Positions 1 to 11,006 of a stretch of DNA of 64,000 bases are shown piece by piece. The notes under the pieces were generated by a model. It saw nothing but the letters and a program-made list of their open reading frames with translations, ran no database searches and was not told the DNA's origin. Positions within the stretch are counted from its first letter, which is position 1, and each line of letters begins with the position of its first letter. Position numbers and translations under genes: made by a program. The stretch is from Agrypnia vestita (taxonomy: Eukaryota > Arthropoda > Insecta > Trichoptera > Phryganeidae): NCBI GenBank assembly GCA_016648135.1, contig JADDOH010004038.1, positions 1 through 64,000 on the forward strand, written 5' to 3'.

Positions 1-631
1 ATTTGATCGGTGGAAAATGCAAAATATCTATGCTTTGAACGAAAGATTACTATAAACCAAGTTGATACAACGGCCCTAAACCGATTGATATCCTTACGTG
101 TTACTGAGTTAAACATGGTGGTCATGATCATTAGGTATGAGACACCGAATAAAACCGGCGCCACACTGCGCGGATCTTCCGCCGCGTCTCTTCTGTCGTG
201 GAACATCGCTACATTTCTTTCCATACAATATGCGCTTATTAAACACACTACGCGGATGATCGGTCGATCTATTTGCTTTGCCGATTTGGCGCAACGGAAA
301 AGACGCGGCGGAAGATCTGCGTAATGTGGCGCCGGCCTAAAAGAATTATTATTGTTTGGTTTTTTTCCTAAAAATTGTATTTTTCTTTGATTTTGAAAAA
401 ACGCCATTTTGTGACGTTGTGTATTTTACGAATGTATATTTTGATAAATTTATTTGTACGTTAGTTTACATTTTTTGTTTTTTATCGTGTCGTATACTGC
501 TTAATAACTAATTTAAGAAAAAACGAATTTGCAAAAAATTCCCTACAAATGAGATAATTTTTAGACTATCGGCAGTACCACAACGATTGGGACGCCCTCC
601 TTTATTCTCCAGATAAGTTGGACGGACTATA
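1..631 (-). mobile_element. Tc1/IS630-type transposon, inverted copy, cut by window edge
   Basis: This stretch is the reverse complement of the right part of the neighbouring element that starts at 645. Its outer end is the terminal repeat GACGGACTATA at 621-631. It carries the same GC-rich block with GCGGAAGATC and GGCGCCACA as copies near 1100-1270 and 2470-2640. Short ORFs in it are non-coding. It ends inside the window but begins upstream of it. Confidence 0.75.
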
Positions 632-783
632 CGTCATGTACCTGTATAGTCCGTCCAACTTATCTGGAGAATAAAGGAGGGCGTCCCAATCGTTGTGGTA
701 CTGCCCATAGTCTAAAAATTATCTCATTTGTAGGGAATTTTACGCAAATTCGTTTTTTCTTAAACAAGTTATTAAGCAGTATA

Positions 784-926
784 CAGTTGCCGGCAAACTT
801 CATGAAATTCTTTGGCTAAGTGGGGGAATGCGCAGAAGACGAAATTTGGGTCTCGTTGGTAGAAAGGTAGATGCGCAAACGTCCCCCCACTACGCCGCAG
901 AATTTCAAGATGTTTGCCGGCTACTG
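784..926. mobile_element. 143-bp MITE, copy 1 (TA target duplication)
   Basis: Terminal inverted repeats read CAGTTGCCGGCAAAC and GTTTGCCGGCTACTG, flanked by TA on both sides (782-783 and 927-928). The left palindrome arm, near 487-500, holds the same site without the insert and with a single TA. That gives the exact empty site. Homologous copies lie at 9211 and 19657. Confidence 0.85.
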
Positions 927-1633
927 TACGACACGATAAAAAACAAAAAATGTAAACTAACGTACAAATAAATTTATCAAAATATACATTCGTAAAATAC
1001 ACAACGTCACAAAATGGCGTTTTTTCAAAATCAAAGAAAAATACAATTTTTAGGGAAAAAAACAAACAATAATAATTCTTTTCGGCCGGCGCCACATTAA
1101 GCAGATCTTCCGCCGCGTCTTTTCCGTTGCGCCAAATCGGCAAAGCAAATAGATCGACCGATCATCCGCGTAGTGTGTTTAATAAGCGCATATTGTATGG
1201 AAAGAAATGTAGCGATGTTCCACGACAGAAGAGACGCGGCGGAAGATCCGCGCAGTGTGGCGCCGGTTTTATTCGGTGTCTCATACCTAATGATCATGAC
1301 CACCATGTTTAACTCAGTAACACCTAAGGATATCAATCGGTTTAGGGCCGTTGTATTAACTTGGTTTATAGTAATCTTTCGTTCAAAGCATAGATATTTT
1401 GCATTTTCCACCGATCAAACAACTCGCTCTCGTAAAAATCTATGCTTTAAATGAACTATTGCTATAAAGTAAGTTGATACAACCAGTCTTTAATGTGCAT
1501 AAATAAAAAAGTTTATTTTTGAAAAAAGATGTTTATACAAATGAACTCGTTAATGAATTATGTAATAAAAAGTATAAATAATAAAAATTCTATGTAAAAA
1601 AATTATCGAATAAAATATGTTCTAAAACTTTTC

Positions 1634-1837
1634 TCATCTTACGGCTTCTAATTCAATTTTTCCACTTATCATTGTTCTTTTTTTTCCGGGTATAGATATT
1701 TTAATGCCCATTTCCACGGCCACTTTACCTTCTTTAACTATTTTGTAAATTGCCGATTCAGAAATACCTGAAGAAATTGTATAATAGTAAAATAAAAAAC
1801 TAAGTATGGGAAAATCATTATAACTGCATGGCAGCAC
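1634..1837 (-). pseudogene. Transposase N-terminal fragment
   Basis: A 67-residue open stretch matches the start of the transposase remains in the copy at 2186-3834: a helix-turn-helix-like segment containing ISESAIYKIVKEGK followed by a KISIPGKK linker. The catalytic part is deleted in this copy, so it cannot encode an active enzyme. Confidence 0.55.
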
Positions 1838-2185
1838 TAACCTGAAGTGGCGGCAATAAGTCTATGAACAAAATCAAACGATATAATTGGGGCTTTTAGA
1901 CTTTGTTCCTCTTCAAAAAATCTGTGTATTTTCAAGATTATTTCCCGAACACCGCTTTTAATGGTTTTGGCATGGTGACAATCTAAAATTTTCTTAAAAA
2001 ACTATCGAAACCGTCGTGAACCCCTCTGTAAACAAAGTCTGTCAAAGGTCTGTCAGCTGTAGATATTCCAATATGGCGTCGTTAGTTCCAAATTTGGCCA
2101 TTCTTCAGATAAGTTAGACGGACTATACCACAGTAACCACAGACAACGGCACAATAGGCATAGAAAAGAGAATATAAACTATATG

Positions 2186-3834
2186 TAGAGTCCGTCTAAC
2201 TTATCTGGAGAATAAAGGAGGGCGTCCCAATCGTTGTGGTGCTGCCCATAGTCTAAAAATTATCTCATTTTTAGGGAATTTTTTGCAAATTCGTTTTTTC
2301 TTAAACAATTTATTAAGCAATATACGACACGATAAAAAACAAAAAAATTAAACTAATGTACATATAAGTTTATCAAAATATACATTCGCAAAATACACGT
2401 CACCAAATGGCGTTTTTTCAAAATCAAAGAAAAATACAATTTTCAATAATAATTCTTTTAGGTCGGCGCCACATTACGCAGATATTCCGCCGCGTCTCTT
2501 CCGTTGCGCCAAATCAGCAAAGCAAATAGATCGACCGATCATCCGCGTAGTGTGTTTAATAAGCGCATATTGTATGGAAAGAAATGTAGCGATGTTCCGC
2601 GACAGAAGAGACGCGGCGGAAGATCCGCGCAGTGTGGTGCCGGTTTTATTCGGTGTCTCATACCTAATAATCTGACCTCCATGTTTAACTCAGTAACACC
2701 TAAGGATATCAATCGGTTTAGGGCCGTTGTATCAACTTGGTTTATAGTAATCTTTCGTTCAAAGCATAGACATTTTGCGTTTTCCACCGATCAAACAACT
2801 CGCTCTCGTAAAAATCTATGCTTTAAATGAACTATTGCTATAAAGTAAGTTGATGCAACCAGTCTTTAATGTGCATAAATAAAAAAGTTTATTTTTGAAA
2901 AAAAGATGGTTATACAAATGAACATGTTAGTTTCCCCTCCTGCATTGACAATTATGAAGCACTGACCTTTAGATATTGGTTTGAATATACCTTCGACATC
3001 TTCACTCTGCCAACATTTATCTGCTGAGTGTGAGGTATGTATATATGTTTCATCTAGATATATGACTGGCCGCCGATTCAAAGAAGTTTCATTCTTCCTT
3101 AATTCATACAAGAATTTTGCTCTCATGGCACATATTTATTATATCATTGCGTTCTATAAGCACCTTACGGTTACTTTTAGTCTTCCGAAAACGAAAACCT
3201 AGCTTATGCAGTAATTTACATAATATCTCACGATGTCCTTGAAAATTTATATTTTCTTTCAATACCTTTTGCAGTTTACTTAATGTAGGTAACTCTTTCT
3301 TAAAAGTATAAAAATCGTGTACCTTTCGCCTGATGACTCCCAAATCAAAGTCATCAATATCAATTATTCCACTTATCCTTTTTCTTTTTTTCCGGGTGTA
3401 GATATTTTAATGCCTATTTCCACGGCCGCTTTACCTTCTTTAACTATTTTGTAAATTGCCGATTCAGAAATACCTGAAGAAATTGTATAATAGTAAAATA
3501 AAAAACTAAGTATGAGAAAATCATTATAACTGCATGGCAGCACTAACATGAAGCGGCGGCAATACATATATGAACAAAATCAAACGGTATAATTGGGGCT
3601 TTTAGGCATTGTTCCTCTTCAAAAAACGTGTGCATTTTCAAGATTATTTCCCGAACCCCGCTTTTAATGGTTTTTGGTATGGTGACAGTCTAAAATTTTC
3701 TTAAAAAACTATCGAAACAGTCATGAACCCCTCTGTAAACAAAGTCTGTCAAAGGTCTGTCAGCTGTAGATAATCCAATATGGCGTCGTTAGTTCCAAAT
3801 TTGGCCATTCTTCAGATAAGTTAGACGGACTATA
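2186..3834 (+). mobile_element. Tc1/IS630-type transposon, longest copy
   Basis: Inverted ends TAGAGTCCGTC (2186) and GACGGACTATA (to 3834), with the inner AACTTATCTG stretch, bound a 1.65-kb element. It contains transposase remains on the minus strand (2866-3567) and a MITE-like palindrome near 2725-2865. It is a direct-repeat neighbour of the copy at 645-2127. Confidence 0.75.
2866..3567 (-). pseudogene. Broken Tc1/IS630-type (DDE_3-like) transposase
   Basis: Three minus-strand segments in different frames align in order with the transposase type common in insect genomes. 3373-3567 gives an HTH-like segment (SESAIYKIVKEGK) and a PGKK linker. 3104-3343 gives VIRRKVHDFYTFKKELPTL and GFRFRKTKSNRK. 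2866-3126 gives IYLDETYIHTSH, with the first catalytic Asp, then KGQCFIIVNAGG. The coding remains stop shortly after that motif, so the second and third acidic residues are missing. Frame changes near 3110 and 3370 also break it. The family assignment is from motif recall. It is clearly non-functional. Confidence 0.7.
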
Positions 3835-4147
3835 CCAAAAGTTTATAGTAGGTTCAATAAAATGGGTGTTACTCTAGAGTGGAGATCAAATGGCTGAGGG
3901 ATTGAGTCTAGGTCAGGTAAACTGCTATATTAAGTGAAATTCATAGTATAGGCTTAGTTAAACTGCTTCGAAAAATGTCTTCCCCACGTCCCCTTTTAGT
4001 CATCCCCAGATCCGTCGTATTTGCAGAGAAACATCTGGTTTCAACCTTTTCGGCCGCTTCTCTAAAATTGTCCCTTACCCCGCGGGATGATTCTAAGAAA
4101 CAATTTTGTTCAAACACTAATGATACTTTAATGAAAGATAATATATA
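3835..4147. other. Spacer without a recognised gene
   Basis: Unique-looking sequence between the Tc1/IS630 cluster and the next MITE. Overlapping short ORFs on both strands near 3941-4171 show no recognisable protein. Confidence 0.4.
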
Positions 4148-5310
4148 CAGGGTGTAACAGAGATAGTCCAAAATATTTTACAGGTAGATTCCTGCCTTGA
4201 TTATGAGTCGAAAATGTTCAAGCAACCATGATCTAACTAATATGAATGGTTATTATGGAGTTGTGCAATATCAAATTTTGTATTTTTTCAATATTTACTT
4301 TTTAACGAAATGTTGAACAACTGAATAACTGCAGAAATTCTAATTGGAATTTTATCATTTTGTTTGACTTGTATTAAATCATGTATTTACTAGGGGACAA
4401 ATTATCTCTCAACATCACGCGCGGCATAGAGTCTACGTGACGTTGCAACTATTCCGCGACGTCGCGCACAACGTAGCGGGGCATTTCTACGTGCCGCGGA
4501 AACGTTGCCATGCGCACGGTACTCGGGCGAGCTCACGGGGACATCGGGCTGCGCGTCAGTATCACGTGGTATGTTTACAAGTGAATGCGCATGCGTTGTA
4601 TCTGTCAACTGACATTAACGTGGGGAAACGAAATTATTGTTCTCCTCAATCGCCGAACTCATCGCCGTATAATTTTGTGGGACACTTCAAACAGTGAATA
4701 TAAAAATAAAATGATGTGAGAGTCAACAGCGTTCCTTAATATTGTCTTGCTTGGCTATGGAAGGGCCGATTATTTGTAATAAATTGTCAAAATCAGTTGT
4801 TGTCATTCGAGTGAAATTGACAAAAGATCCGTCAGACATTCGAAGATCGCATAGAATATCCATCCTTCTTTTTCTTTGCAGTAAATAATTTCGCACCTAC
4901 CACCTTTATCTCCTCTTACGTTTCGATAAACTCGTTAAAATAAATAGATACGCAGCTGTCATCCTAACCTCATCGGGCGGCAAGTGTAAATAGATACGCA
5001 GCTGTCAACATAACCTCATCGGACGACAAGTGATATGCGAGTCCCGGTGTGTAAACGTCAAATGACCGCGTCATTGTCCCCTAGTGAAAACATGGCTTTA
5101 AAGGGAATAAATTTTTCATATTCATATAAGTTACTGTAATGATAGTCCAAGGTTCTGCAAAAAAATCAGAAAAATTGAAAAATGCAAACTTTGATGTCGC
5201 ATATCTCCATAACTATTGATATTAGGTTACGGTTGCTTGGAAAATTTGGACTCAAAATTAAATCAGGAATCTACCTGTAAAGTATTGTGGACTAGCTCTG
5301 TTACACCCCG
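4148..5310. mobile_element. Palindromic MITE with CAGGGTG ends, host of a nested element
   Basis: The ends read CAGGGTGTAACAGAG and CTCTGTTACACCCCG, next to TATA-like flanks. The arms resemble each other as inverted repeats (for example ACAGGTAGATTCCTG near 4180 and CAGGAATCTACCTGT near 5265). The middle is interrupted by the 721-bp element at 4377-5097. A relative lies at 52269-52698. Confidence 0.7.
4377..5097. mobile_element. CpG-rich TTA-duplicating DNA element, copy A (nested)
   Basis: The ends share CATGT..T.ACTAGGGGACAA as inverted repeats. TTA stands on both sides (4374-4376, 5098-5100), a 3-bp duplication as in PIF/Harbinger elements. The interior is strikingly CpG-rich for this genome, and small ORFs in it have no recognisable product. 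It is homologous to copy B in the opposite orientation. Confidence 0.75.
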
Positions 5311-5487
5311 TATATATGAAAGAGGATATAAATGAGATACAATTTGGTATACATGAGATAGAGAGAGCATTATTTATACAGACATACCGGAGACATGGAT
5401 CAAATCATTAACAATGACAATAACACGGTCTTGCAGGAAATAGCTGAGTCAGCAATTTAGAACTATCGCAATTTTAGAATATCATTA

Positions 5488-6250
5488 AGCCATGTATTCA
5501 CTAGGGGACAAATCGCGAAACATTCCGCTCGACATGTCGCATCAACATCTACGCTCATGTTTCGGGGACAACGACGCGGTCATTTGACGTGTGCACACCG
5601 GGACTCGCATATCTTGTCGCGGAAATGTCATCCGATGAGGTTATGGATGACAGCTGCGGTATCTCATTTGGCGAAAACGGGGTTCCGCGCAATTCGTAAT
5701 GTTTTTTTGGGTCGCAATTTCAAATTAACGAAGTTTTACTGTAGTAAATTGAATATTATTAAAAACAAGGTCCTTTTTGCAAATAATTATTGTTTTCCAG
5801 ACGTCGCGGAAATATATCGCCCTATGAGGTTATGATGATAGCCGCGTATCTGTTTATGTTAATGAGTTTATCGAAAAGTAAGAGGAGAAAAAAGAGGAGA
5901 ATGCGAAATTATTTACTGCAAAGAGAAAGAAGGACGGACATTCTATGCGATCTTCGATCGATACAGCTCGATGAGTTCGAGAACGATTTCGTTTCCCCGC
6001 ATTGTCATCTTGACAGATACAGCGCATGCGTATTCACTTGTAAACATACCACGTGGTACTGACGCTCTGCGGAATGTTGCAGTGAGTACGCTCCGGTACC
6101 GTGCGCATGGCAACGTTGCCACGGCACGTAGAAATGCCGCGCTATGTTGTGCGCGAGGTCGCGGAACAGTGCACGACGTTGCAACGTCACGTAGACTCTA
6201 TACCGCGCGTGCTGTTGAGGGACAATTTGTCCCCTAGTGAATACATGGCT
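5488..6250. mobile_element. CpG-rich TTA-duplicating DNA element, copy B
   Basis: The ends are AGCCATGTATTCACTAGGGG and its reverse complement, flanked by TTA at 5485-5487 and 6251-6253. Positions 5990-6240 match the reverse complement of 4390-4640 of copy A. A block at 5690-5790 is absent from A. No intact transposase is seen. Confidence 0.8.
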
Positions 6251-6393
6251 TTAGTGTTCGGATATATGTAATTATTAACTAGAGAAAAAAAACTAAGAAT
6301 CAATATTAATAATACTGTCTGTATCTTATTTATAGCAAATTCGCCTTCCTTTATTTGATTTTATTAAATATTGTCCTCCGTTTTTATTTTTGC

Positions 6394-6460
6394 ATCAGCT
6401 AGACCTCTCTCCATTTAAGAAATACAATCGAAATAGTGTGTGTAAATTGTGCGTACGAGG
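6394..6460. repeat. Half-copy of the palindromic MITE seen at 29641
   Basis: It contains TAGACCTCTCTCCATTTAAG, then the TAGTGTGTGTA and GTGCGTAC motifs of the left arm of 29641-29822. The right arm is not found next to it. Confidence 0.5.
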
Positions 6461-6664
6461 CTATACGTATATAGAAGAATAAAAATAAAACAAGATAGGT
6501 AAGTAACTACAGGAAAATTATGAATTTTATTATAATTATGATATTTTCGTGCCTATAGATAAAGAATGAGGTAACTTTTAATGCCACACAATACCCGGAC
6601 AGATCAATTTGAAAAGGTAAGAAAGAATTTTCTGCTTGTAGTTTTCTGGGATATTCTGCCATGT

Positions 6665-6750
6665 ATATCTGACCTCTCTGGCCGACATCAGCCCTGATGA
6701 TGGGCCCTGCAATGAGATCCGAAACGTTGGCCAGAGAGGTCAGATATATT
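6665..6750 (+). repeat. Hairpin with hammerhead-like core
   Basis: TCTGACCTCTCTGGCC (from 6668) pairs with GGCCAGAGAGGTCAGA (from 6729). Between them lie CTGATGA (6694-6700) and GAAAC (6721-6725), the two conserved strings of a hammerhead ribozyme core, with a weak possible stem II between. It looks like a terminal fragment of a Penelope-like or related element. Ribozyme activity is not shown. Confidence 0.4.
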
Positions 6751-7367
6751 ATAGATATATAAGATTCTGAATGACCTTGAAAACCTGAGAACATTTTTAG
6801 AAAGAAATTTAGTCCCTTTTGTGGAAGCGGGTAATGACATTATCATTTTAATACTATTTTCTGCAACAGATACCAGATTAGGTATTTGTGGCATAACATA
6901 TGTATTAGGTACTCTTCATTCCTTTCCTGAGATAAGTTATTTCACAACCATTATCATTGTCTTCCGACGCAACAGGGTACAATATTTTTACTACTTTTGA
7001 ATTTCACTAATGCGAAGTCCCCTTTTTTTGGACTTCTTTCTAATTCTTCAGTTTCCGAAGATCTTGATTTGATAAATACACAACTGTTCCTCATTTGTTG
7101 AGTTTTTTTTAAAAATCTTATTCTCAGGTTTTCACGGCTGCTCAGAATCTTTTGATTTGTATCTTCTGGGATATTACACCGTTTTTTACGACCTTTTTGG
7201 CCGAAGAAATGAACTAGAAGAGTTTTTTTTACTCCCTTTATTTTAATTCGTAGCGTCTGGTTGTTTGATGCAAAAACTTTGGATCGATTTTTAACCCTTT
7301 TCCCGTGATCCAATCGAGCTGAACCTTTGCAAGCAGTCTCGCGGCGACGATAAAAAAGAACTATCAA
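6690..7367 (-). pseudogene. Decayed transposon-associated ORF
   Basis: The minus strand has a 137-residue open stretch (6954-7367) ending in GDFALVKFKSSKNIVPCCVG. A frame change then gives EDNDNGCEITYLRKG, and another gives MPQIPNLVSVAENSIKMIMSLP. In that order the three segments resemble the C-terminal part of uncharacterised insect transposon-associated proteins (a GDxxLVKF..K..YVG, then EDxxYEVxYLR, then P.IP pattern). The family name is unknown to me. Frameshifts make it a relic. Confidence 0.4.
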
Positions 7368-9210
7368 ATTTTCGTTAAATTTTTTTTTAATAATTATCGT
7401 ATAATTTTGGATTTTTCAAAATTTTAATGGTTTTTTCATACAATAAGTTGTATGAAAAGACTCCAACGCATCTGGTAGACACGAAACTTGATAAAAAAAG
7501 AAAGGGAGTATTGTAAAATGTGTTTTTATTGGTTACTTTTTTCTTTTGTTCAAACTGCCAGCTTTTTTCTTCATTCTATCTATTCTTAATTGTTTTTCTC
7601 TTCCTTGTCTTCCATTTCTGCTTCTTTAACTGCCATTATAGAACTTGCCAGAAGAAATGTACTCTCTTTTACGCATAGTATTACTAATTTTTTCTTTGGC
7701 CAGACTACACTTTTATTAACTAAATATACATATGCCCTTGGTGGTTGTAATAACAATAATTAGTGAAGTAGAGCCAACAGAAATACAGTTACGAGGCATA
7801 AATTGTCAGATGATTTTGCTTGAGTTGACAATTCATTCTGAACATCATTTGTTAAAGCTGCAAATGAATTTATTTTTGGAATGTGTATTCTTGAACTGGT
7901 ACTTTGTGCAGAACATTACTTATTGTATCCACTTTTGTAGTTGAATTTAAATCAATGGTTGATGCATCAAAGGACAACTGAGTCTCATTGAGAATACCTA
8001 CTTTTTGAGAAAGTTTATTAGAAGAATTTAACTCATTCGATGATTGTACTCTTCCTAACTGCTGAACTGAATTATCATCTTTAAAAACTATCCATACTGT
8101 ATATAGCATTGACACTTCAGTACAACTAGTCTAATCTAAACCATTTTGATAAAAATCTTACAAATATTTTAGTAGATCTGGTTGAATCTTACTTTCCAGG
8201 TAGGTACTCCAGGAAAGTTGACTTGTTGACTTCTTTTTATGGCCATGGTTTTTATAATCCTTTACATGTCAGTTCGGTTTAGTAAAAAAAAAATAATAAA
8301 AAAAAACTCAAAAATAAAAAATTTCAAAAAAGTTTGTTTTTAAATGCTCGAAAAAAATTCTCGAAAAAAAAAAGTTCAAAAAACTATTTAGAAAAAAAAA
8401 TTTCAAATAAAAATTTTACTTTAAAAATACTTCTTTCAGTTTTTATATACATTTTTTTCAGCTTACGGAAATATATATCTTCACGCCAGAAAGCAATGGA
8501 TCAGCAGAAGGTGAGATATTGGGTTGTTGACAACAGGTCATGTACACAAACCAATATCTTTATTCTTTATAACAAAAACAAACAAATATAGTTATATTTA
8601 AATTTAACGTACCAGATTTCTAATCGAAATGTTTCCAAATATAACTTTTTTCACGCTTACAAGAGGTTATGTTATTTGATTTAATTTGAAATTATTTTAT
8701 AAGAATTAACACACTACGGAAATAAAATTGAACGAACAATATGTATTAAAAAAAAAAACTACATGAAATGAGCACCTAACCTTATTAATAACTCAATGAA
8801 ATTAGATAAAATAACTCATGTTATGCTGTGAAACAAGTAACAATTGACAACTTGAGAACTCGAATCCATTCATTCAATGTTAGGGGAATCCCCGATAATA
8901 GAGTGCGTAGGAGTGTTACACAGAACATAGAATGATAATAGAAGGTGCGTTACATACATAATCTCTTGCAAAAAGTGAGGCAAAATACGCATTTTAGGTC
9001 GCGCGGTGGGGGTAATGGTGGCCATGAACTATGAAACAGGGCCGTACTTTGTCAAGCTGTATTTGTGTAATGAATGTTAATATTTTTATACAAAAAATTT
9101 GTGTTTTTTTTAATGAGAAAGTACTGCCGAAATTATTTCTTATAATCGTAAATGCTGTATTTATTTAAATGTTATATATAAATCATTGAATTATAAAAAA
9201 ATACTATGCA
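7368..9210. other. AT-rich stretch, no supported gene
   Basis: It contains a short hairpin near 7437-7460 (CATACAA..TTGTATG), A-rich runs at 8285-8420, and an 81-residue minus-strand ORF (7870-8115) rich in Ser and Asn with no recognisable domain. Nothing here can be called a gene. Confidence 0.4.
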
Positions 9211-9353
9211 CAGTAGCCGGCAAACATCTTGAAATTTTTCGGCGTAGTCGGGGGAAGTTTGCGCACGTACCATTCCACCAACGAGACCCAAATTTTGTCT
9301 TCTGCGTATTCCCCCATTACGCCAAAATTTTTCAAGAAGTTTGCCAGTAACTG
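9211..9353. mobile_element. 143-bp MITE, copy 2
   Basis: Ends are CAGTAGCCGGCAAAC and TTTGCCAGTAACTG. TA follows the right end, while CA precedes the left end (probably a mutated TA). The interior keeps GAGACCCAAATTTTGTCTTC, shared with the copies at 784 and 19657. Confidence 0.8.
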
Positions 9354-9744
9354 TACCTGTGCTATGAGTTACCTATGCTGTAGCTGTGCTAGAGTTCTGA
9401 AATAACCGACTTTTTTGTATAGTGCGTCCATAATTTCTGGGAATAAGTTTTGTAGATAATCTGTGCTATTCTGAATATAGCAATATTGGGATGTCAGATA
9501 TTTATCCCAACACTTAATAGACAAAAAATAAAATAAAAAATATACGAGACGTAGGTATACGTCTGATCTGACAATATGCAGATCAAGCGTCATGACCATT
9601 ACACTACCTAGCGCGTCAAGTTTATGAATTATTATGTTATTATTTACGTATTTAATACGTCAATGTATTTTATACAATAATATTTATTAACTTTAATAGT
9701 GATGATTATGACGGCTCCTACGTATAATATCGTAACCCTCAAAT

Positions 9745-9922
9745 CAACGATTTTGAGTTTTTTGTGTATTTCATATGTATTTAATCTTTAATTCCAAGAA
9801 AGAAAAAAAAAATTACATCAAAAAAACATTATTTATTGCTAAATATTTTTTTTCTTTCTTGGAATTAAAGATAAAATTAAATGCCTATGAAATACACAAA
9901 AAATTCAAAATCGTCCATTTGT
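9745..9922. repeat. Foldback repeat
   Basis: The left arm (ACGATTTTGAGTTTTTTGTG, then TTTAATTCCAAGAAAGAAA) pairs with the right arm (TTTCTTTCTTGGAATTAAAG, then CACAAAAAATTCAAAATCGT) around an A-rich middle. It is probably a MITE. Flanking duplications were not resolved. Confidence 0.65.
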
Positions 9923-10182
9923 GGGTTACCATATTATATGTAGGATTCATCGATATATAAATTTGTTATAATAGTATAATAACAGGCTATTTAATAGAAA
10001 AATGTTATGACTGCCATAAAAGGCATCAATGTTTATATTTATATTATTTATTTATATTATTAATTAATTTTCATTTAAAGTATTCATTCTATAAATGTAC
10101 ACTCTACCTTATTGTTGGTAAAATCCCTGTAGGGCATTAATAAATAAATAATAAAAAAAACATTACTTTCATTCAAGTGAAC

Positions 10183-10384
10183 TAGTGATGGTTACACTGT
10201 CATTTTTACCGGTTATACACATACTGTTATTTGAGATTTGTATCTCACTGTATTGATGATTGGTAACTGAGATATAACTGTTGTCTAGTACTAATGGTTG
10301 CCCGTCAAATTGCAAAAATCACTTACGATCGATACAATCAAATAACAGTTTTGTGTAACCTGTTAAAATATTATTATTACTACT
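10183..10384. mobile_element. About 200-bp MITE family with TAGTGATGG ends, copy 1
   Basis: It shares TAGTGATGG, GAGATTTGTATC, GATGATTGGTAACTGAGAT and the right end GTGTAACCTGTTAAAATA with copies at 15161, 19533 and 63461. The ends are imperfect inverted repeats around an ACCGGTTA motif. Confidence 0.75.
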
Positions 10385-11006
10385 AATTTATTTGCCCATT
10401 ATTTCAATTTATTTAGATATCTAAAAAAATATATATTTGTCCGTTGTTTTGTTTTAATATGTATTTATATATTTAAAAAATAATAATAATAAATTTTGTA
10501 TGTTCTATAATCAAAATGTTATTTTGCTATGAATAAAAATAGATAAGAACCAAGATATTTTCATTTAACGTTAACTTTGAACGCCTACCTAATCTAATTG
10601 AGGGATTCAAAAGCAGAACCCCCAATTTGCGACTAACGAAAATTGAGAGTGGCGTATTTGAAAATGAATATTTGGTAACAGTGGCGTGTCATAAGTGATT
10701 ACATGTTTGCGAAGCATCGGAAGCATCTCATCAAAAGCATACCAATTTAAAAATCTCCACTCTGGCTATAAAATAAATATGGTATGTACTTATCTCATTT
10801 TCATCAATTGCAAAGTGTCAGGCAACATTCGTAATATAGTGGAAGGAAGATTTTCTAAGAAAGACTATTTACTTTAATCACTGTGAAATTAATATCATAC
10901 TTAGCAGACATTGAGATTTTAATTGATCTACACATTATAACTTGCATTTTTGTGTAAATTATAATAATATAAATATATAAAAAATACTTGGGCAAATCAA
11001 TATATA
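10385..11006. other. AT-rich intergenic sequence
   Basis: No gene or clear repeat structure is visible. A 60-residue ORF at 10695-10877 has no recognisable similarity. Confidence 0.35.

Larger units (their letters stand above)
645..2127 (+). mobile_element. Tc1/IS630-type transposon, internally deleted copy
   Basis: The element is bounded by inverted ends beginning TATAGTCCGTC and ending GACGGACTATA (both followed inward by AACTTATCTG), as in the copy at 2186-3834. It has lost about 450 bp corresponding to roughly 2910-3360 of that copy, which removes the middle of the transposase. A 143-bp MITE is inserted at 784. It lies head to head with the copy at 1-631 across a 13-bp spacer, so both form one palindrome. 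Confidence 0.75.

Noticed and set aside
10..324. 104-residue ORF repeated in 1097-1411 and 2539-2787
   Set aside because: It follows the transposon repeat in both orientations with overlapping ORFs on the other strand; no protein-like features.
7870..8115. 81-residue minus-strand ORF
   Set aside because: Low-complexity Ser/Asn-rich sequence without motif or neighbours to support it.
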